Below, in pieces: positions 1-12,208 of a stretch of DNA of 64,000 nt. The position numbers and the translations under genes were made by a program. The DNA is from Solen grandis (Eukaryota; Mollusca; Bivalvia; Adapedonta; Solenidae), in contig CM037788.1 in assembly GCA_021229015.1 (NCBI GenBank), positions 47,469,520 to 47,533,519 on the forward strand, in the 5' to 3' direction. The number at the start of each line of letters is the position of its first letter. Position 1 is the first letter of the stretch. The notes beneath the pieces are model-generated. The model had not been told where the DNA came from, did no database searches, and was given only the letters and a program-made list of their open reading frames with translations.

Positions 1-618
1 AGCATCGTTTAATCTTTCAATTGAAGTACAAAAGAGGTTCTAATGATAATGAAATGATATTTTGAAACAGGTTTATTTTCTATTTACTTATATTGAAAAT
101 TATTCAGCAAGTATTTCTAGGAGATAAGAGAAATACGGAGACTAATATCAGTTGCTGATTTTTGCTGTGTTGTTCTGGCAGAGGACAAGCTTAAAATTTG
201 TGATAAAGGGAAATGTAGGACAGAGTGAACTGTACTTTACATGTTAAATGTGATATATTTAGTTGGGCACTAGTACAACAGTGTCATCCAAAGCATACAA
301 CAATTTGACAGAGTTTTATCAGGACTTGTTCTCCCTCTATCTAAGTGTACCTGCAGAGCTGTATGCAGGCCTCTCTCTCTCTCTCATTCCTAAATCTTTG
401 AGTTAAACCTTGAATCAAGTATCTGGAGAAAAAGATCCATGGCCAAAATAAAGACGTCATTGACCTGTTTGACATTTTTCATCAAGGTGTACTTTCTTGT
501 AGTTGGGACAGGTGAGAGGTTTTATGAAGTCTTCATCATTAAAGTGTAAAATTCAAGTACATGTATTTTTAGCTGTAGTTATTACTTTGTAAGGGTGTTG
601 ACCATTCTAAAATGACAC

Positions 619-870
619 TGGGGCCTCCGTGGCCGAGAGGGTAAAGTCGCTGACTTTAACACTCACTCAGCCCCTCACCGTGTGGGTTCGAATCCCGGCA
701 GGGTCATTAGGATTTTCATGTGAGGAAGCCTTCCAGCTGACTTGCGGTAGGTTGGTGGTTCAACCCGGATGCCTCTGTGCATTCAGGGTCTTCCTCCACC
801 TGTATTTAGCTGGACGTCGCTATATGACTGAAATACTTTCGAGGCGACGGAAAACACAAAAAGTCAAGTC
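619..870 (+). mobile_element. tRNA-derived SINE (family A), complete copy with target-site duplication
   Basis: The head has tRNA-like pol III boxes: GTGGCCGAGAGG resembles box A and GGTTCGAATCC is box B. A body rich in 'gaggaagccttccagctgac' follows, then a tail containing 'tgactgaaatact' and 'agtcaagtcaa'. It is flanked by a 9-bp direct repeat, AAATGACAC, at 610-618 and 871-879, the expected mark of L1-type insertion. Related copies lie near 43.5, 45.0, 45.2, 47.1 and 55.5 kb. The tail motif resembles the conserved end shared by several metazoan SINE superfamilies; the exact family was not searched. Confidence 0.88.
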
Positions 871-1424
871 AAATGACACAGATATATAATATACATAAAG
901 GCTAAGCACAGCTTTGTATTGTTTTTTGATGTGTTGTCTACATAGCAGGGTCATCTATCTGCTATTGTGTGTACTTATGAGAGTTCAAGTGTGGCAGGAT
1001 TTCAAAGTTTATTGCCACTTCTTTGTAAATCTATATATCGTCAGTTTGGACTTGGAACTAATTTACTTGCATATTCGAGATTTATTAATTGCTACATGTT
1101 TATCCATGATCCTTTTGCAAATAGAAAACTCTCAGCAACTTGTCTTTTTCTCCTAAATGACTGAAATACTGTTGGTGGAACACAAATCATTTTGTAAATG
1201 CAGAAAAGATTAATTGATGTTATAATTATATTTGAAACAACTGGAGTGGATGTGAAAAGGGAAATGTGGGGTGGCATTAAGATGCATGGACACGTTTTGT
1301 CAAATTGTTAACAATACAGACGTGCAATGTTTAACTACATTTGACCCACATGTAATTGTGTCATCCATAATCATATATTCAAGGTTACAGTCTAGTTTAG
1401 ACGTGAGATGTTGCCATACTGTCT

Positions 1425-1721
1425 TACATTTACCACATGCATATCATCTTGACGCATTGGCAAACAGTAGACCTAAATTTGACAGTTTCTGGTGGAAGCT
1501 GTCTGATCTAGGTTTCCTCTGTTTGCTGATGAATACTATATTGTAGCCCAGATTCTACATGAATACTATATTGTAGCCCAGATTCTACATGAATACTATA
1601 TTGTAGCCCAGATTCTACGCAATCTACTCGGCAGAGAAAATTCTTTTATCATGGACATTTCAGTATATTCATATCCATCAAGCCATAAATTTGTACATGA
1701 TTGTACTCATCAGGTATAAGG
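1425..1721 (+). mobile_element. TTAA-associated MITE-like repeat with internal 30-bp triplication
   Basis: The interior shares words with repeats at 16.2 and 51.6 kb: 'ttgacgcattggcaaacag', 'ctcctctgttt', 'ttctacgcaatct', and a 3' end like 'tgtacatgattgtactcat'. The right end runs into TTAA at 1722-1725, as in the sister copies; the left end is decayed. Inside, a 30-bp unit (GAATACTATATTGTAGCCCA plus GATTCTACAT) is present three times at 1531-1620, nearly without change. The sister copies show a single version of this segment. Boundaries are approximate. Confidence 0.55.
1531..1620 (+). repeat. 30-bp tandem repeat, 3 copies
   Basis: Three head-to-tail 30-bp units at 1531-1560, 1561-1590 and 1591-1620. 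They are identical except for the last two bases of the third. The array lies inside the MITE-like repeat and looks recent. Confidence 0.95.
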
Positions 1722-1798
1722 TTAAAAATGTGACCCCATATCTACAGAATTGAGGACTGTATCTAACCTGATAAGGTGACAGGTGAGATACTATGGCA

Positions 1799-1799
1799 A

Positions 1800-1837
<38 letters not shown>

Positions 1838-1840
1838 TTA
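1799..1840 (+). repeat. (TCTG)n microsatellite
   Basis: About nine TCTG tetranucleotides in a row, with one TCCG variant near the right end. Confidence 0.95.
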
Positions 1841-2710
1841 GAGAATTAAGATAGTTGGAGGGTTAGATTGGGGTCAGTATACATGTCATATCAGTTTCCA
1901 CTGCCCAAGGTGTGTGCTGGTCATAGTGTAGGATATGGGAGGGACTGACTATGATATTCAGTATGGATAGGTGCAAAAATTTGTATATACCTGGATATCT
2001 TGTTTTAAAATTGTGCGTTTTGCTAGAAAGGAATATGCATTTAGAAAACACTGGTCATCTATTTCATTAACCTCTTGTGAAAAATGAATACAATAAATTA
2101 ATGTTTATATTTCATGTAAGTCGTATATTTTCTTTCTCCCCGAAACATTGAAGATGACTTAAAATATGCATAAAATTTACATTTATTTATGACATCAGAA
2201 TTTATTTATATTTTAGTTTTTCCAAATTCTCTAAATATTTTTCAAAAAATGATTTAGCAATAACAACCCCCACCCCAAAAACAAAAACCCAATAACAGCA
2301 ACTTATTTTATTAAACATTTCCTCCCAATATGCTTGAGAAAACTCACTTTGTTGAAGAAGATCTGGAATTACTTAGAAATATTTTTCTGTTAAATCAAAT
2401 TTAAATAAAAAAATTATGAGTATAACAGCCTTTGTATATATGAATGTTATTTATAGTGTATTTATAATCACCTAGCAACACCATTTCCTTTCTTTGGTCG
2501 GAGAGAATTATAAAGGTTTTTAGCTTCACACTTGGGCTGTTCAATAATACAGGCCGCGTGTATTACTGAGTATATACACTGCTGACATAATACACATAAT
2601 CCACAGCTTTTGTAAGCCGGTACATGACACTACACACGTGTGTCTCGAGAAATGAAAGTGTTGTGAAATACACGGGCATAATCTTGGGAATGGGCAGATT
2701 CATATTACTT

Positions 2711-2729
2711 AGAGAGAGAGAGAGAGAGA
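2711..2729 (+). repeat. (AG)n microsatellite
   Basis: Uninterrupted AG dinucleotides over about 19 bases. Confidence 0.9.
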
Positions 2730-5700
2730 TCCTTGTGTTAAGTCCTTATAGTTATTAGTCAAACTAAATGTGTTTTCAAGTTTAACAGATGAAATGGCTG
2801 TAGGAGAAGGAAGTATCCCGCTCCACGTAAGTTCTATTTTTAAGTTTTCTAGACCAGTGGGAAATCCAATCTTTTGCATGACGTGAGGTTCAGAAAATAC
2901 AGTAGCCATGTTGTTTGTACAGATTTTTTTTTTTTGGTTGCCTGGTGTTATTTTCATATCTAATTGGAGAATAATGGCACTAGGAAGTGGTAAGGAACTC
3001 TATAGTTTTAAATTTTTACTATGATATTGCTGAAATGCCTCCTTTTTTAAGTTTCCTGGCTCTGTATTCATTTGTTCAGTTCTCAGATTTTTCCCTATGT
3101 CCACAACTGGCTTCTTATGAACTGGCTTAAATTCTGCCAACTATACCTAAGGCTATGTAATCCTGATGAATTTCATCATTTTTTGTTTCTCTAAGAAAAA
3201 AAATACCCTAGTTTTTCATTATAATAAGTTAATAATTCATGCGACGCCTTAATCATGAACTTGAAACTTTCGTAAAATCAGAAGAAAAAAATATGTTTCT
3301 ACATAATTTAAGTATCTTTTGGATAAGTATCGTTGGTAGAAATTTGAGTCTGGTTTCATTCTCGTGCACTTAGATGTTTTAAACAGACTACACCATGACA
3401 AGAGTGCACTGTATTCGTCAGACTTAATGTGCGGAATCTGGAAAGGAAGGGCATGAGGATGAGGTCAGGTTAGAGTGACACTTGAAGGCAGGTTTATCTA
3501 TGGGGGTGGTGAAAGTAGGTGCTTAAGTGATTCTGGTGATGGTGAGGTTAGCCGTTACACTAATTCATTAAACAGCTTACACCAAAAAGAAGAAAGCCCA
3601 TGATGAAACTTTTCATCTGAATACAGTGATCAGCGTTAGGCTGTGAAGCATGACCAACCCGCTACAGGCTGATCTGGATTAAGTATTCTAAGGTATTTCC
3701 TTGTATTTTCATCATTATAAAATTTTCAACCCTTACAGCAAATATGCCAGAGATATCTGCTATTATATAGACCTTTTAATTTTAAAAAGCGCTAATGATT
3801 TATTGCTTGATAACTTGACTGTGTAATGGCTTTCTGGTGAAGTGTTGATGACCGCTTTGTTTATTTTTCAGAATAGAGTGTTGGACTCAAACCCAGGATC
3901 ATTCGTTTTTATTGATTTTTTCTTAATAATGTCTCAAGCCTCAGTGCTTTTTGAAAGATTCCCAATTATCCTCATGGTATTTTTTTAAGCACTGAATTAT
4001 TAATGTCCAATATTAGTTACCTGATGATCTAAGCTGTGCTTTGAATATTTTCTTCAATGTGGAGAGACGGTTATTATTTTAATTTGTGTCACTGAGTGGA
4101 ATAATTTTTCACTTTGTTGGGTCATTAATAAAGCCAAGACCAGACTGGAAGCAGCTCTCTCTCTCTTTGAAAGTGTTACAGTGTTCCAGTCCCTAGGCAC
4201 CAAGTTATAGCAAACAGTATGAACCCAGATCAGGCAGTCAGCTTTTAGGCAGATCTGGTTTTATTCTGGTCACATATGATATTTCTTTTGATAATTTGCT
4301 CAGCTGATGAACGGTTAAGCCCTGAAAGTTCAATATAATAAAAAATCGTCTGGACATACAGCAGAAATGATACTAACAAAAAAAATGGTTTTAGCTTCTG
4401 TAAACATGAATATACATGTCCACATAAAGTCTTACCTTGTAAACTAACAATATATATTAAGAAATTAAATAAATATTTTGATACTATTATTAGAGAAACA
4501 AGAATGATGAAATTTGCCACTAAGTATTTAAGTATCACTTGTTTAGCACCAAGTAGTGTTGGTGGAATTCAAACTCTTGGCTAATGTTGCAATGGGAGCT
4601 ACCTACCTCTGTGGTTTAGAGGCATTTTTCTTAAGGTTTTACATGAATACAAAACTCTGTCAGATGCAAGTTACAATATAGCTATAAATGATAATTACAA
4701 TCACATGCTTGAAGCATAACTGCGATACCCATAAACCTAGTTACATGTGATTCAGGTAGACATGCATGGAAGGGTGCATGTGTACTTTCCTTGGCTGTCA
4801 ATTTCTTTACAGCTGTGACAATCTCTTGCTGTGTGGTAACAAGCATAGGGCATACTGTCTGTCAATCTCATATATTTCTGCTACAGTGTGCTGAAAATTA
4901 GCTGAGTTTCAGCTTAATCAAAGGTAATCGACAGCAATAGAAGTTTTGGTAGACACATACCATGGTCACATGGTAACTCAGTATGGCAGTGATTGATTCT
5001 GAGCAATTCCACTGCTGGAGTTCAACTTTCTGTAGAGTCCTCAAAATGGCCAGTTTAATTGTAAAACAATCAAGCCCAGTGTTTGCTTTGGCATTATTCT
5101 TCTCAAGATTAACTGTTATTTCTAAGGCTGATATTCATTTGAATAGAAAGATAAATTGTTGTTTGTCTCAAACTAAAGATGTAGGCAGTCACAGAGGCAC
5201 AGAGTTCACCTTTCAACAATTAAAAGGATCATAAGCGATGATGTGTTACCATGTTTTGTACAGTGATGGTGTAATGCATGCTGGGACCAGTGTTGTTGAT
5301 TAATCCTATATAGAAGGTACCTATTTAATCAATACAAAACCAGATCAGCATTGCTTATCAGGTGTTATAGGGTTTGCCTCAGAGATCAGAAACCATAGTA
5401 ACTGAAAAAAACCTGCTCAGACAAAATATGAGGGGTGGTTCAGGAAGTTTTTGGACTTCAGGGCTTTTCTCAGGCTTTTTGTGAAAAAGGCCCCTCCCAA
5501 ATTTGGGAATTTTTTATTTTTTTTATCAGTAAAATTGGGGGAAAATAATTGTAAAAATTGATGAAATAGGGAAATTTTACCCATTGAAATACATACAGTA
5601 GATCACTTTATACATCATAAAAACAAACTTTTTCATCAAGGACCTAAACTATATTATACCGTGACCTCAGGCAGTGCGTGCAATAATTTTACCTACAAGA

Positions 5701-8700
5701 ATTGTTACTGTAAACAAAACCAATTTACTTGGGAAATATTTGTAAAAAAATATATATATTTCTTGGCTTTGGGATTTTTTTTTTTCTTGATTGGGAAAAA
5801 TGTACCTAGATAGCTTTGGGAATGGGGCCGGTATTCGGCCCCGTGGGATACCTGAAAAAGCCCTGGACTTGGAGCAAATTTTGATATACAGTATAACTAA
5901 TATATCGCTGTACAGTTTGATTTTTGCCAAATCACATGTATGAATATTAAGTGAAATGCATTAAACAATGGACCATTTCACTCCGAAATAAAACGTAAAC
6001 CTATGTATATCATTAAGCACTTCCCAAAAATTTCACTCATTTCCAACAGGGAAATAAACATACGCTTGAGATTTTTCCTTGGTCACTGACAGTGATTGGT
6101 CAATTTAAATCAGAAAATTAAACCAGGTATTACAGATCCTTTGGTGAAATGGTCTGTAGCAAAGATTGCACACACTTGACTGTATTAATGACTACAGTAA
6201 TAACATATTAAGACACCTGATGGGTCAAATTTCCTCTGTGTTATCAACTTATCACCAGTTTGTTTCATGGACCATATTTTTTAGCACCAATCAGCATAAA
6301 AGAAGAATTAATGTTTTTTGCCTCATTGCTTAGGTTGTAACATAACTGTATCAACTCCCATTTGATATCACAGCGTTCTTGTCACATATATGAATAATGT
6401 TGTTGTTTGCTAAGTTTGTCCGCAGAGAGAAACGTTACAACTATTGGACTTACAGGAAATGGCTTTTGGAACTTGGAAGTCTTACTAAAGGCCTCGTCAC
6501 GTTTCGAGCACATAAGTTGAATAAATATGTTACCATGTACTTTACGTTAAAATGGCTACTTACATCTTGTTGCATAAAAAACTTGCGTGTCCCAGATAGC
6601 ATTTGTTAAGTTTCCATGGAAACATGTCAAGTGTGTTATAGTACATTCCTTAATCATTTCATTGCAGATCGAATTTAGAAAAATCATTTGACATTTTTAT
6701 GTAAAAATCAGACACAATTATACACGAAAGCAGAAGGGACATGAGGAAAATCTATGACTTTGTTTCTTTCTGATCTAGCTTTGTCATGGTGTACCAAAAT
6801 GTAGAATGTCATATACTTGTGGGTGCAATGGTGAAAAACTGAAATGTGGGCGGGATTTTCAGTTTATCCTACACTCTGGTGAATGATGTGCCTGTGAAAC
6901 TGCATTGCCAGTGACAGTCAGCTGTGGAGATGAAACACCTAACCGCATGCAAAAAAGATTTTGCTGGTGCACCATTTTACTGAAAACTAGGCAAAAACTT
7001 CCGGATTATTTGGCAAGGAGCATGGGAAAGTAGTTTCCTGAATGTGTTGCCAAGAACCTAGGACTGGATAGGTATTTGTGTATCTCAGAAGGCTGCTGGG
7101 TACTGCACTGGCAGAGATAGAGGAAACTGCTGGAACTTTGATCAGAGATTGGTCTTGCTTTAACTTTAAGGGGGGTAAAAAGGAAAAAAAAGATGTCTGT
7201 GTCTCTTTCTCTCTACTCCACTCAGCATGGACCCATTGGGGTGAAGAGGTTTTTTTTGTGCTTAAGTTACGTTTGTGTGTATACTTCACAAGATTGATAG
7301 GAAGTAATGAGAACTTTTGGCACCACAAACTACCAGGGATAGTTATACCTGATTCTCCTGCAGTTTTTGACTTGATGCCAGGACTAGAGGGATTCATGTT
7401 ATTTTGGGCTGTATTTTATCACTCTTGTCCATAGTTAGCAAATTGTCATTGTTATCTTTATTATCATCACCAATATGGACATGTTCATTAATTTGATCCC
7501 ATGTTTCAAGTTGTGGTCTCAGCTTACATTTGTTAGTTGATTTGAGATGAAAACGATTGAAACAGAGTGAGCAATTAACTTTAAATCCTGAAAATGATGT
7601 TGACTTTTTTTTTGATTGATGTGAAACTTTGTTTGCATTAGAAATAGGCGTCAATGAGTCTCAGTCCTTCCTTTTTAGACGCAGTAGGAATGGAATAGCG
7701 GCAGATTGAAGATATTGTGAAAATCTGACATTTCATATGACATTTACATAAAGCAACATTTTCATGTGATGTCAAATATAGCAGTATTTTCTGACACTGC
7801 TCAGATTAGGTGCTGTTCATTTGGACTATTTTTGTAGTCCGTCTGTCAAAACATATTTGATTTATCTAAATTGATAAGTTTGGGGTGTGAGCAGTATCCG
7901 TGAACAAGTAGTGTCTGTGATTTGCTTATAATATTTTATAAGCTGAGAAATCTTTTTCTCATATTCTGAGAAAAATATTCAGTTTTGTTGGTCATGTTTT
8001 GACATTAACCTAATGGTAGAGCATAGAGTATTTTGCATGTACTAGAAAAATCCAAATTCATGGCTGACCTTAAAATTAAAAAAAAAAAAAAAAAAATAGC
8101 TAATGAACATGAAAGTCTTAGAGGCTCACCATACTGATATCTGTGCTGGTCTTTGTTCAAGAGACAAGTAGGAGAGGACACTGCTCTGCAGGCATTCTGT
8201 TCCAATCAGTTGTGCCCATTGTTCTATCAGCCATGCATGTGATGGAAATTTTATGTTTTATTTCAAGACATAGAGAATTTGTGTTCATTTTAAGACATAC
8301 CAGTTTTACAAAAGAAAGGATGGCTGATCTCCAGATTGAAGCCTTAACAATGTAACTACATGTATAACCCAGTTTGAACAAAGCTGATAGTGCCTGTGTC
8401 CCATGCTTTGTGTCCTAGTGCCTGCTACCTTATCAAGTTATAATTTTGATAAAAAGAGAAGAGAGCCTTTGATCATTTTCTAATGTTGAAATAAGTCTTA
8501 TCTATGAGCTTTTGCCAATTATAATGTGAATAGAAATGTGGAGGGGAAGGTGATATGGCATGTGTTCAAATCAACTATATAATGATTATATAGTTACAAA
8601 TGTGTGTCAGGTTATTTATAGCGTGCAGAATTTCCTTGTTCTATTGTACAGTCAGCTGTTAAATGGGTTGGTGTACAAGGAAGGTGAAGGCTGTGGCTGA

Positions 8701-8769
8701 TCATGCATTTGGTGAATGGCATGCAGGTAGGGAAGGCTGGTCACTGAGACACTGTAATTAGACGTGTAG

Positions 8770-8770
<1 letters not shown>

Positions 8771-8801
<31 letters not shown>
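8771..8801 (+). repeat. (AC)n microsatellite
   Basis: About 14 uninterrupted CA dinucleotides. Confidence 0.95.
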
Positions 8802-8804
<3 letters not shown>

Positions 8805-9084
8805 TCAAATGGCATAATAGCTATGCACACAATTGAACAGTGTCTTTTGTTTCAGTGATCCAACACGGTTTTGCTATAGGTAAAGCCAATAAGCATACAG
8901 AACTTTAAACCTTAATTGCTTTTTGCGGTACCAGCTGATCAGTTTGTCAGGAACATGTGTATCAACTGTGGTATTAGCCAGAGTCCCCTCTCCCCCGATA
9001 TTGATTGATAAATAGTCTGTTTGTGTATGAATAATATGTCTTGACTGCTTAATGGTCCTTTTAGAAAATGTTCCACAGAGGAAA

Positions 9085-9200
9085 TAGTTTACGGGCGCTC
9101 TCTTGTAGGAAAGAAGTGGGACAGTTTACGGGGTGCTCTTTTGTAGGAAAGAAGTAGGACAGTTTATGGGGCGCTTTTTTGTAGGAAAGAAGTAGGACAG
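9085..9200 (+). repeat. 38-bp tandem repeat, 3 copies
   Basis: Three head-to-tail units built on 'cagtttacggggcgctc' and 'ttgtaggaaagaagtaggga' with a few substitutions. The period is about 38 bp. No frame or known element is visible in it. Confidence 0.88.
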
Positions 9201-11907
9201 ATACATGTTTATTATTTCAGTGAAGGCCTGCATTGGTATATGTCTGGCTTGACAACCATCTCCTATGTTAACATGTTTCATATATCATTCACTGTGAAAT
9301 ATTTATATAAAAAGGCATTAATTACAACTTGAAAAGAAAAAAATATCACTGTTCTGCTAGGCAGTGGATTAAGTGGTGATGTAATTAGTGCACAGGTGTG
9401 GTTAATTAGATTACCTGAGCTGTACAGATACTAGGACACTTTGTGCAGCTATGACATGTATAAATGACTAAGAGCAGCCAAAGGCTTTGACCTGGTAAAA
9501 GGTTAGTGCTGTTGGCCAACTTGAGCTTCCCATCAGTCCAACCACATACATATGAAGGGGCATTTGGTCACCAAGTCAAAGATGATGTTTTTAATCGAGA
9601 ACTCCTGTTTCCTCTCACACCAAGGACTTGCAAACTTCATAATAAGAGCCACTTCTGTCACATTATTGTAAAACACAGCTTTCACGTAAAACTGATAGAT
9701 ATTTGAATTTAAATAAAGGAGGCGGGTGATATGGGATATAGCATTTAAAACCTTTGACAACAAGAAATTGATGAGGAATTATTTGTGAGACCAGTTTAAT
9801 ATCCAGTCACCCTAGCCATAAAAAATTTAGTGCAAGGCGAATGAATAATTTGAAATTTTTATTTTGCAATTTTCTTTATTTTACTCTCTCAAATTTTGAA
9901 AGTGCTATGCAGGCCAAGTGAAATTTTTAGATTTTTTCACCCCTGTAACACAAACATGTTCAATGTTGTCAATAAGTGTGACTCCAGTGCTTTATGGTCA
10001 CAGTGTAAGTGTGAGTGACACAAACCATCCCACATCAAACACGACTAGTTAGGGTTGTTATTGTCCCACATCTGTACACTTGTTACCGCTATCTCCACAC
10101 CAGGATCAGGGTACCGTACACTTGTCTTCATTCACCATCCTCTTGTGCCACTCCGTAACTCCTGTTGTTTGCATCTTGAAGTAGGAATATTTTTAGATTG
10201 AAATTAGTACATATCTTTCTTCAGGGAATTTCTGTTTCTTTTTTATGGAATTAAGGAGAAGCTTATTGATTTCTGTTGACAGGATGAAACATTCATCATC
10301 CTGAGATTTATTATTTGGATCATTAGAGTTCAAAATGTGTTTCACATATAGGACTTCATTAATATTGTTGCCATGGATACACTGTAAATGAACACTTCTT
10401 CCAATAGTGAAGATTTTGATTCAGTGAATACATTTGCACTTTATGCACTTTCAAGACTGTTTTGCCCTTATTTCTTATTTGATATTCACAAGATTAGAAA
10501 TGGAAATATTTTCTATCCAGAGATGCACCTGTATACGTATTAGTAGTGTAGTAAAGGAAGAAAGAGGCATTTGTTCTATCTTCCCATAGAGATAGCTTTT
10601 GTGGCGACATACCAAGGGTCCTGAGTTCGAACCAGTTTTGGGGCAGTAGGTTTTGACTTGGGTGACATTAGTTAAGCCAGTTTAAGACTGGTCAGTTACT
10701 GTCCCAAGCTGGTATCCAGAAAAATGGTAACTGCTTGAGGTAGACTGCCCGACAAGCACAGATCAACTTTTTATAGTTAACTGCAGATCAGTATTTGAAC
10801 TTGTTAACTCGCCCTTTGTGTGTTAAATGTTAGTGTTAACTTGGATAATTAGGACTATGTCTGGGTTACTTTTTGCAGCAAATAAAAGATATTTGACTAA
10901 ATATAACATTTGTTCACTGATTTGTATTGGTAACTGGTAAGAATTAAACCCAAGTTATTTGAGACAAGTTGTGTATCTGTCCATATAAAATATTGAACCT
11001 CATTTTGATCAAAGGATATATTCTTTGTGTGTTCGTAGAGGATACTTGTTTAGTTTATACTGTGCTGGAACTCTGGGGCAATACACCACAGAGCTGTAGT
11101 AGTATATAGAGATTAAGATAGGAGCTCATTTACCTGTCAGCTGGTGTGTTGGTTACTTCAGTGAACAGTGTAGTACATGTGGTAGGGATACAAGGTCAGG
11201 TTGTTTACCAGCCCGATATATCCAGAGTTCTGGGTCACAGGGGAAATAATCCAGCAAACAATTGGTACACAAAGGGGAGGCTAGAGCGTGTGGGGTATTG
11301 TTAAATAAAGACGTGCAGTTATGTTAATCTGTTTGAATGTTCTAAATGTGATTGTCATTTTTTTTTTTTTTATGAGATTTGTCTTTAATTGAGGAGATTG
11401 GTGTGGTTTTACTCATTGTAAGAAAATCTAATGAAGAGGGTTAATGAAAGGTCAAGGTTGATGTGTTTACTTGAATAAGTTGGTCAAAACACTTTATGTA
11501 AAAATGTGGATGGATAGGAGAGTTCAGTGTCGGCAATTAGGAAAGGATGTTTAATATAGTGTTTATAATATAGGATGGTTGTTCTGTAACCGTGAAGTAG
11601 CAGAAATAATGAAGGTAATCTGCAAGGCATTGATCTATACTTTGACTTACATCTTATCTAATTCAATACACTATGAGAATAAGTTTTCTATGTTATATAA
11701 TTAATATCAGGTTGTTGATATTGATATAGAATTTCATGACATTTCAGTTTAAAAACTTTGCTTTGGCAAGGTCCTATTTCTTTGGACACAAAATGAATAA
11801 CAGTATACTGATTGAAGTAGTGTTATATTGGTGTGTAATTCTCAACAAAATTATTTATAAAGAAAATTTCTCCAGTTTTTTCATGTTTATATTTTTTCTT
11901 CTTCCAG

Positions 11908-11937
11908 GAATATGAGTGCACAGTAAGCAGTGGCAAG
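11908..11937 (+). promoter_or_regulatory. 5' UTR end of SLC16 transcript with a 4-codon upstream ORF
   Basis: A polypyrimidine tract ending in CTTCCAG (AG at 11906-11907) predicts that this exon starts at 11908. An upstream ATG at 11912-11914 opens a four-codon ORF (ATG AGT GCA CAG TAA) that ends at 11926, only 11 bases before the main ATG. If the exon border is right, this mini-ORF lies in the mature mRNA and could lower initiation at the main start. The frame of the main ATG is open back to 11908, so coding sequence in an upstream exon cannot be excluded. Confidence 0.5.
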
Positions 11938-12208
11938 ATGACGCATGCAAAGTTGTTTGAGTATGACGAAAAAGAGGATTTTGAGGAGGAGGAGGAAATC
12001 CGTTACCCACGGAAACCTGGAGAGGCTCCAGATGGGGGCTGGGGATGGCTCGTCGTCCTGGGTGCATTCATCTGTTGTGCCTTCGTCGACGGACTCATCT
12101 TCTCATTTGACGCCATGAAGTCCGAGATAATGGAATATTATGAGGAGACAGATGAGTCGCCTGTCTTGTTTATCGCCATGGTGTTCGGATCCTTCAGTCT
12201 GATTGGAG
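11938..12208 (+). CDS. SLC16 coding exon 1 (residues 1-90 plus 1 nt)
   Basis: It encodes an acidic N-terminus (run of Glu at residues 16-20), the SLC16 signature DGGWGW, TM1 and most of TM2. Met at 11938 is chosen because it is the first in-frame ATG after the acceptor and lies about 30 residues before TM1, as in the family. The donor is GAG|GTAAAG at 12209-12210, phase 1. Reading on past the donor runs into repeat DNA and stops at 12465. Confidence 0.9.

Larger units (their letters stand above)
1..11907. other. Noncoding stretch upstream of the SLC16 coding exons
   Basis: No coding exon could be supported here. Open frames are short, AT-rich in codon use and have no recognisable domain. The stretch holds a SINE (619-870), a MITE-like repeat (about 1425-1721), a (TCTG)n tract, short (AG)n and (AC)n tracts, a poly-A tract near 8080-8097 and a three-copy 38-bp repeat near 9085-9200. 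CpG is sparse, as in transcribed, germline-methylated DNA of many molluscs. This and the splice acceptor at 11906-11907 suggest that much of it is 5' intron of the SLC16 gene. No promoter or 5' exon could be placed. Confidence 0.6.

Noticed and set aside
619..700. tRNA gene at the SINE head
   Set aside because: Box A and B are present, but no cloverleaf closes and it is continuous with a SINE body with target duplication.
7078..7434. Overlapping 118- and 136-codon frames on opposite strands
   Set aside because: No domain, no splice context, and low-complexity parts; neither strand has coding character.
7394..7654. 86-codon minus-strand frame with a Cys-x2-Cys .. His pattern (CSLCFNRFH)
   Set aside because: The pattern is too short for a zinc-binding domain call, and the rest is low-complexity Asp/Asn/Lys.
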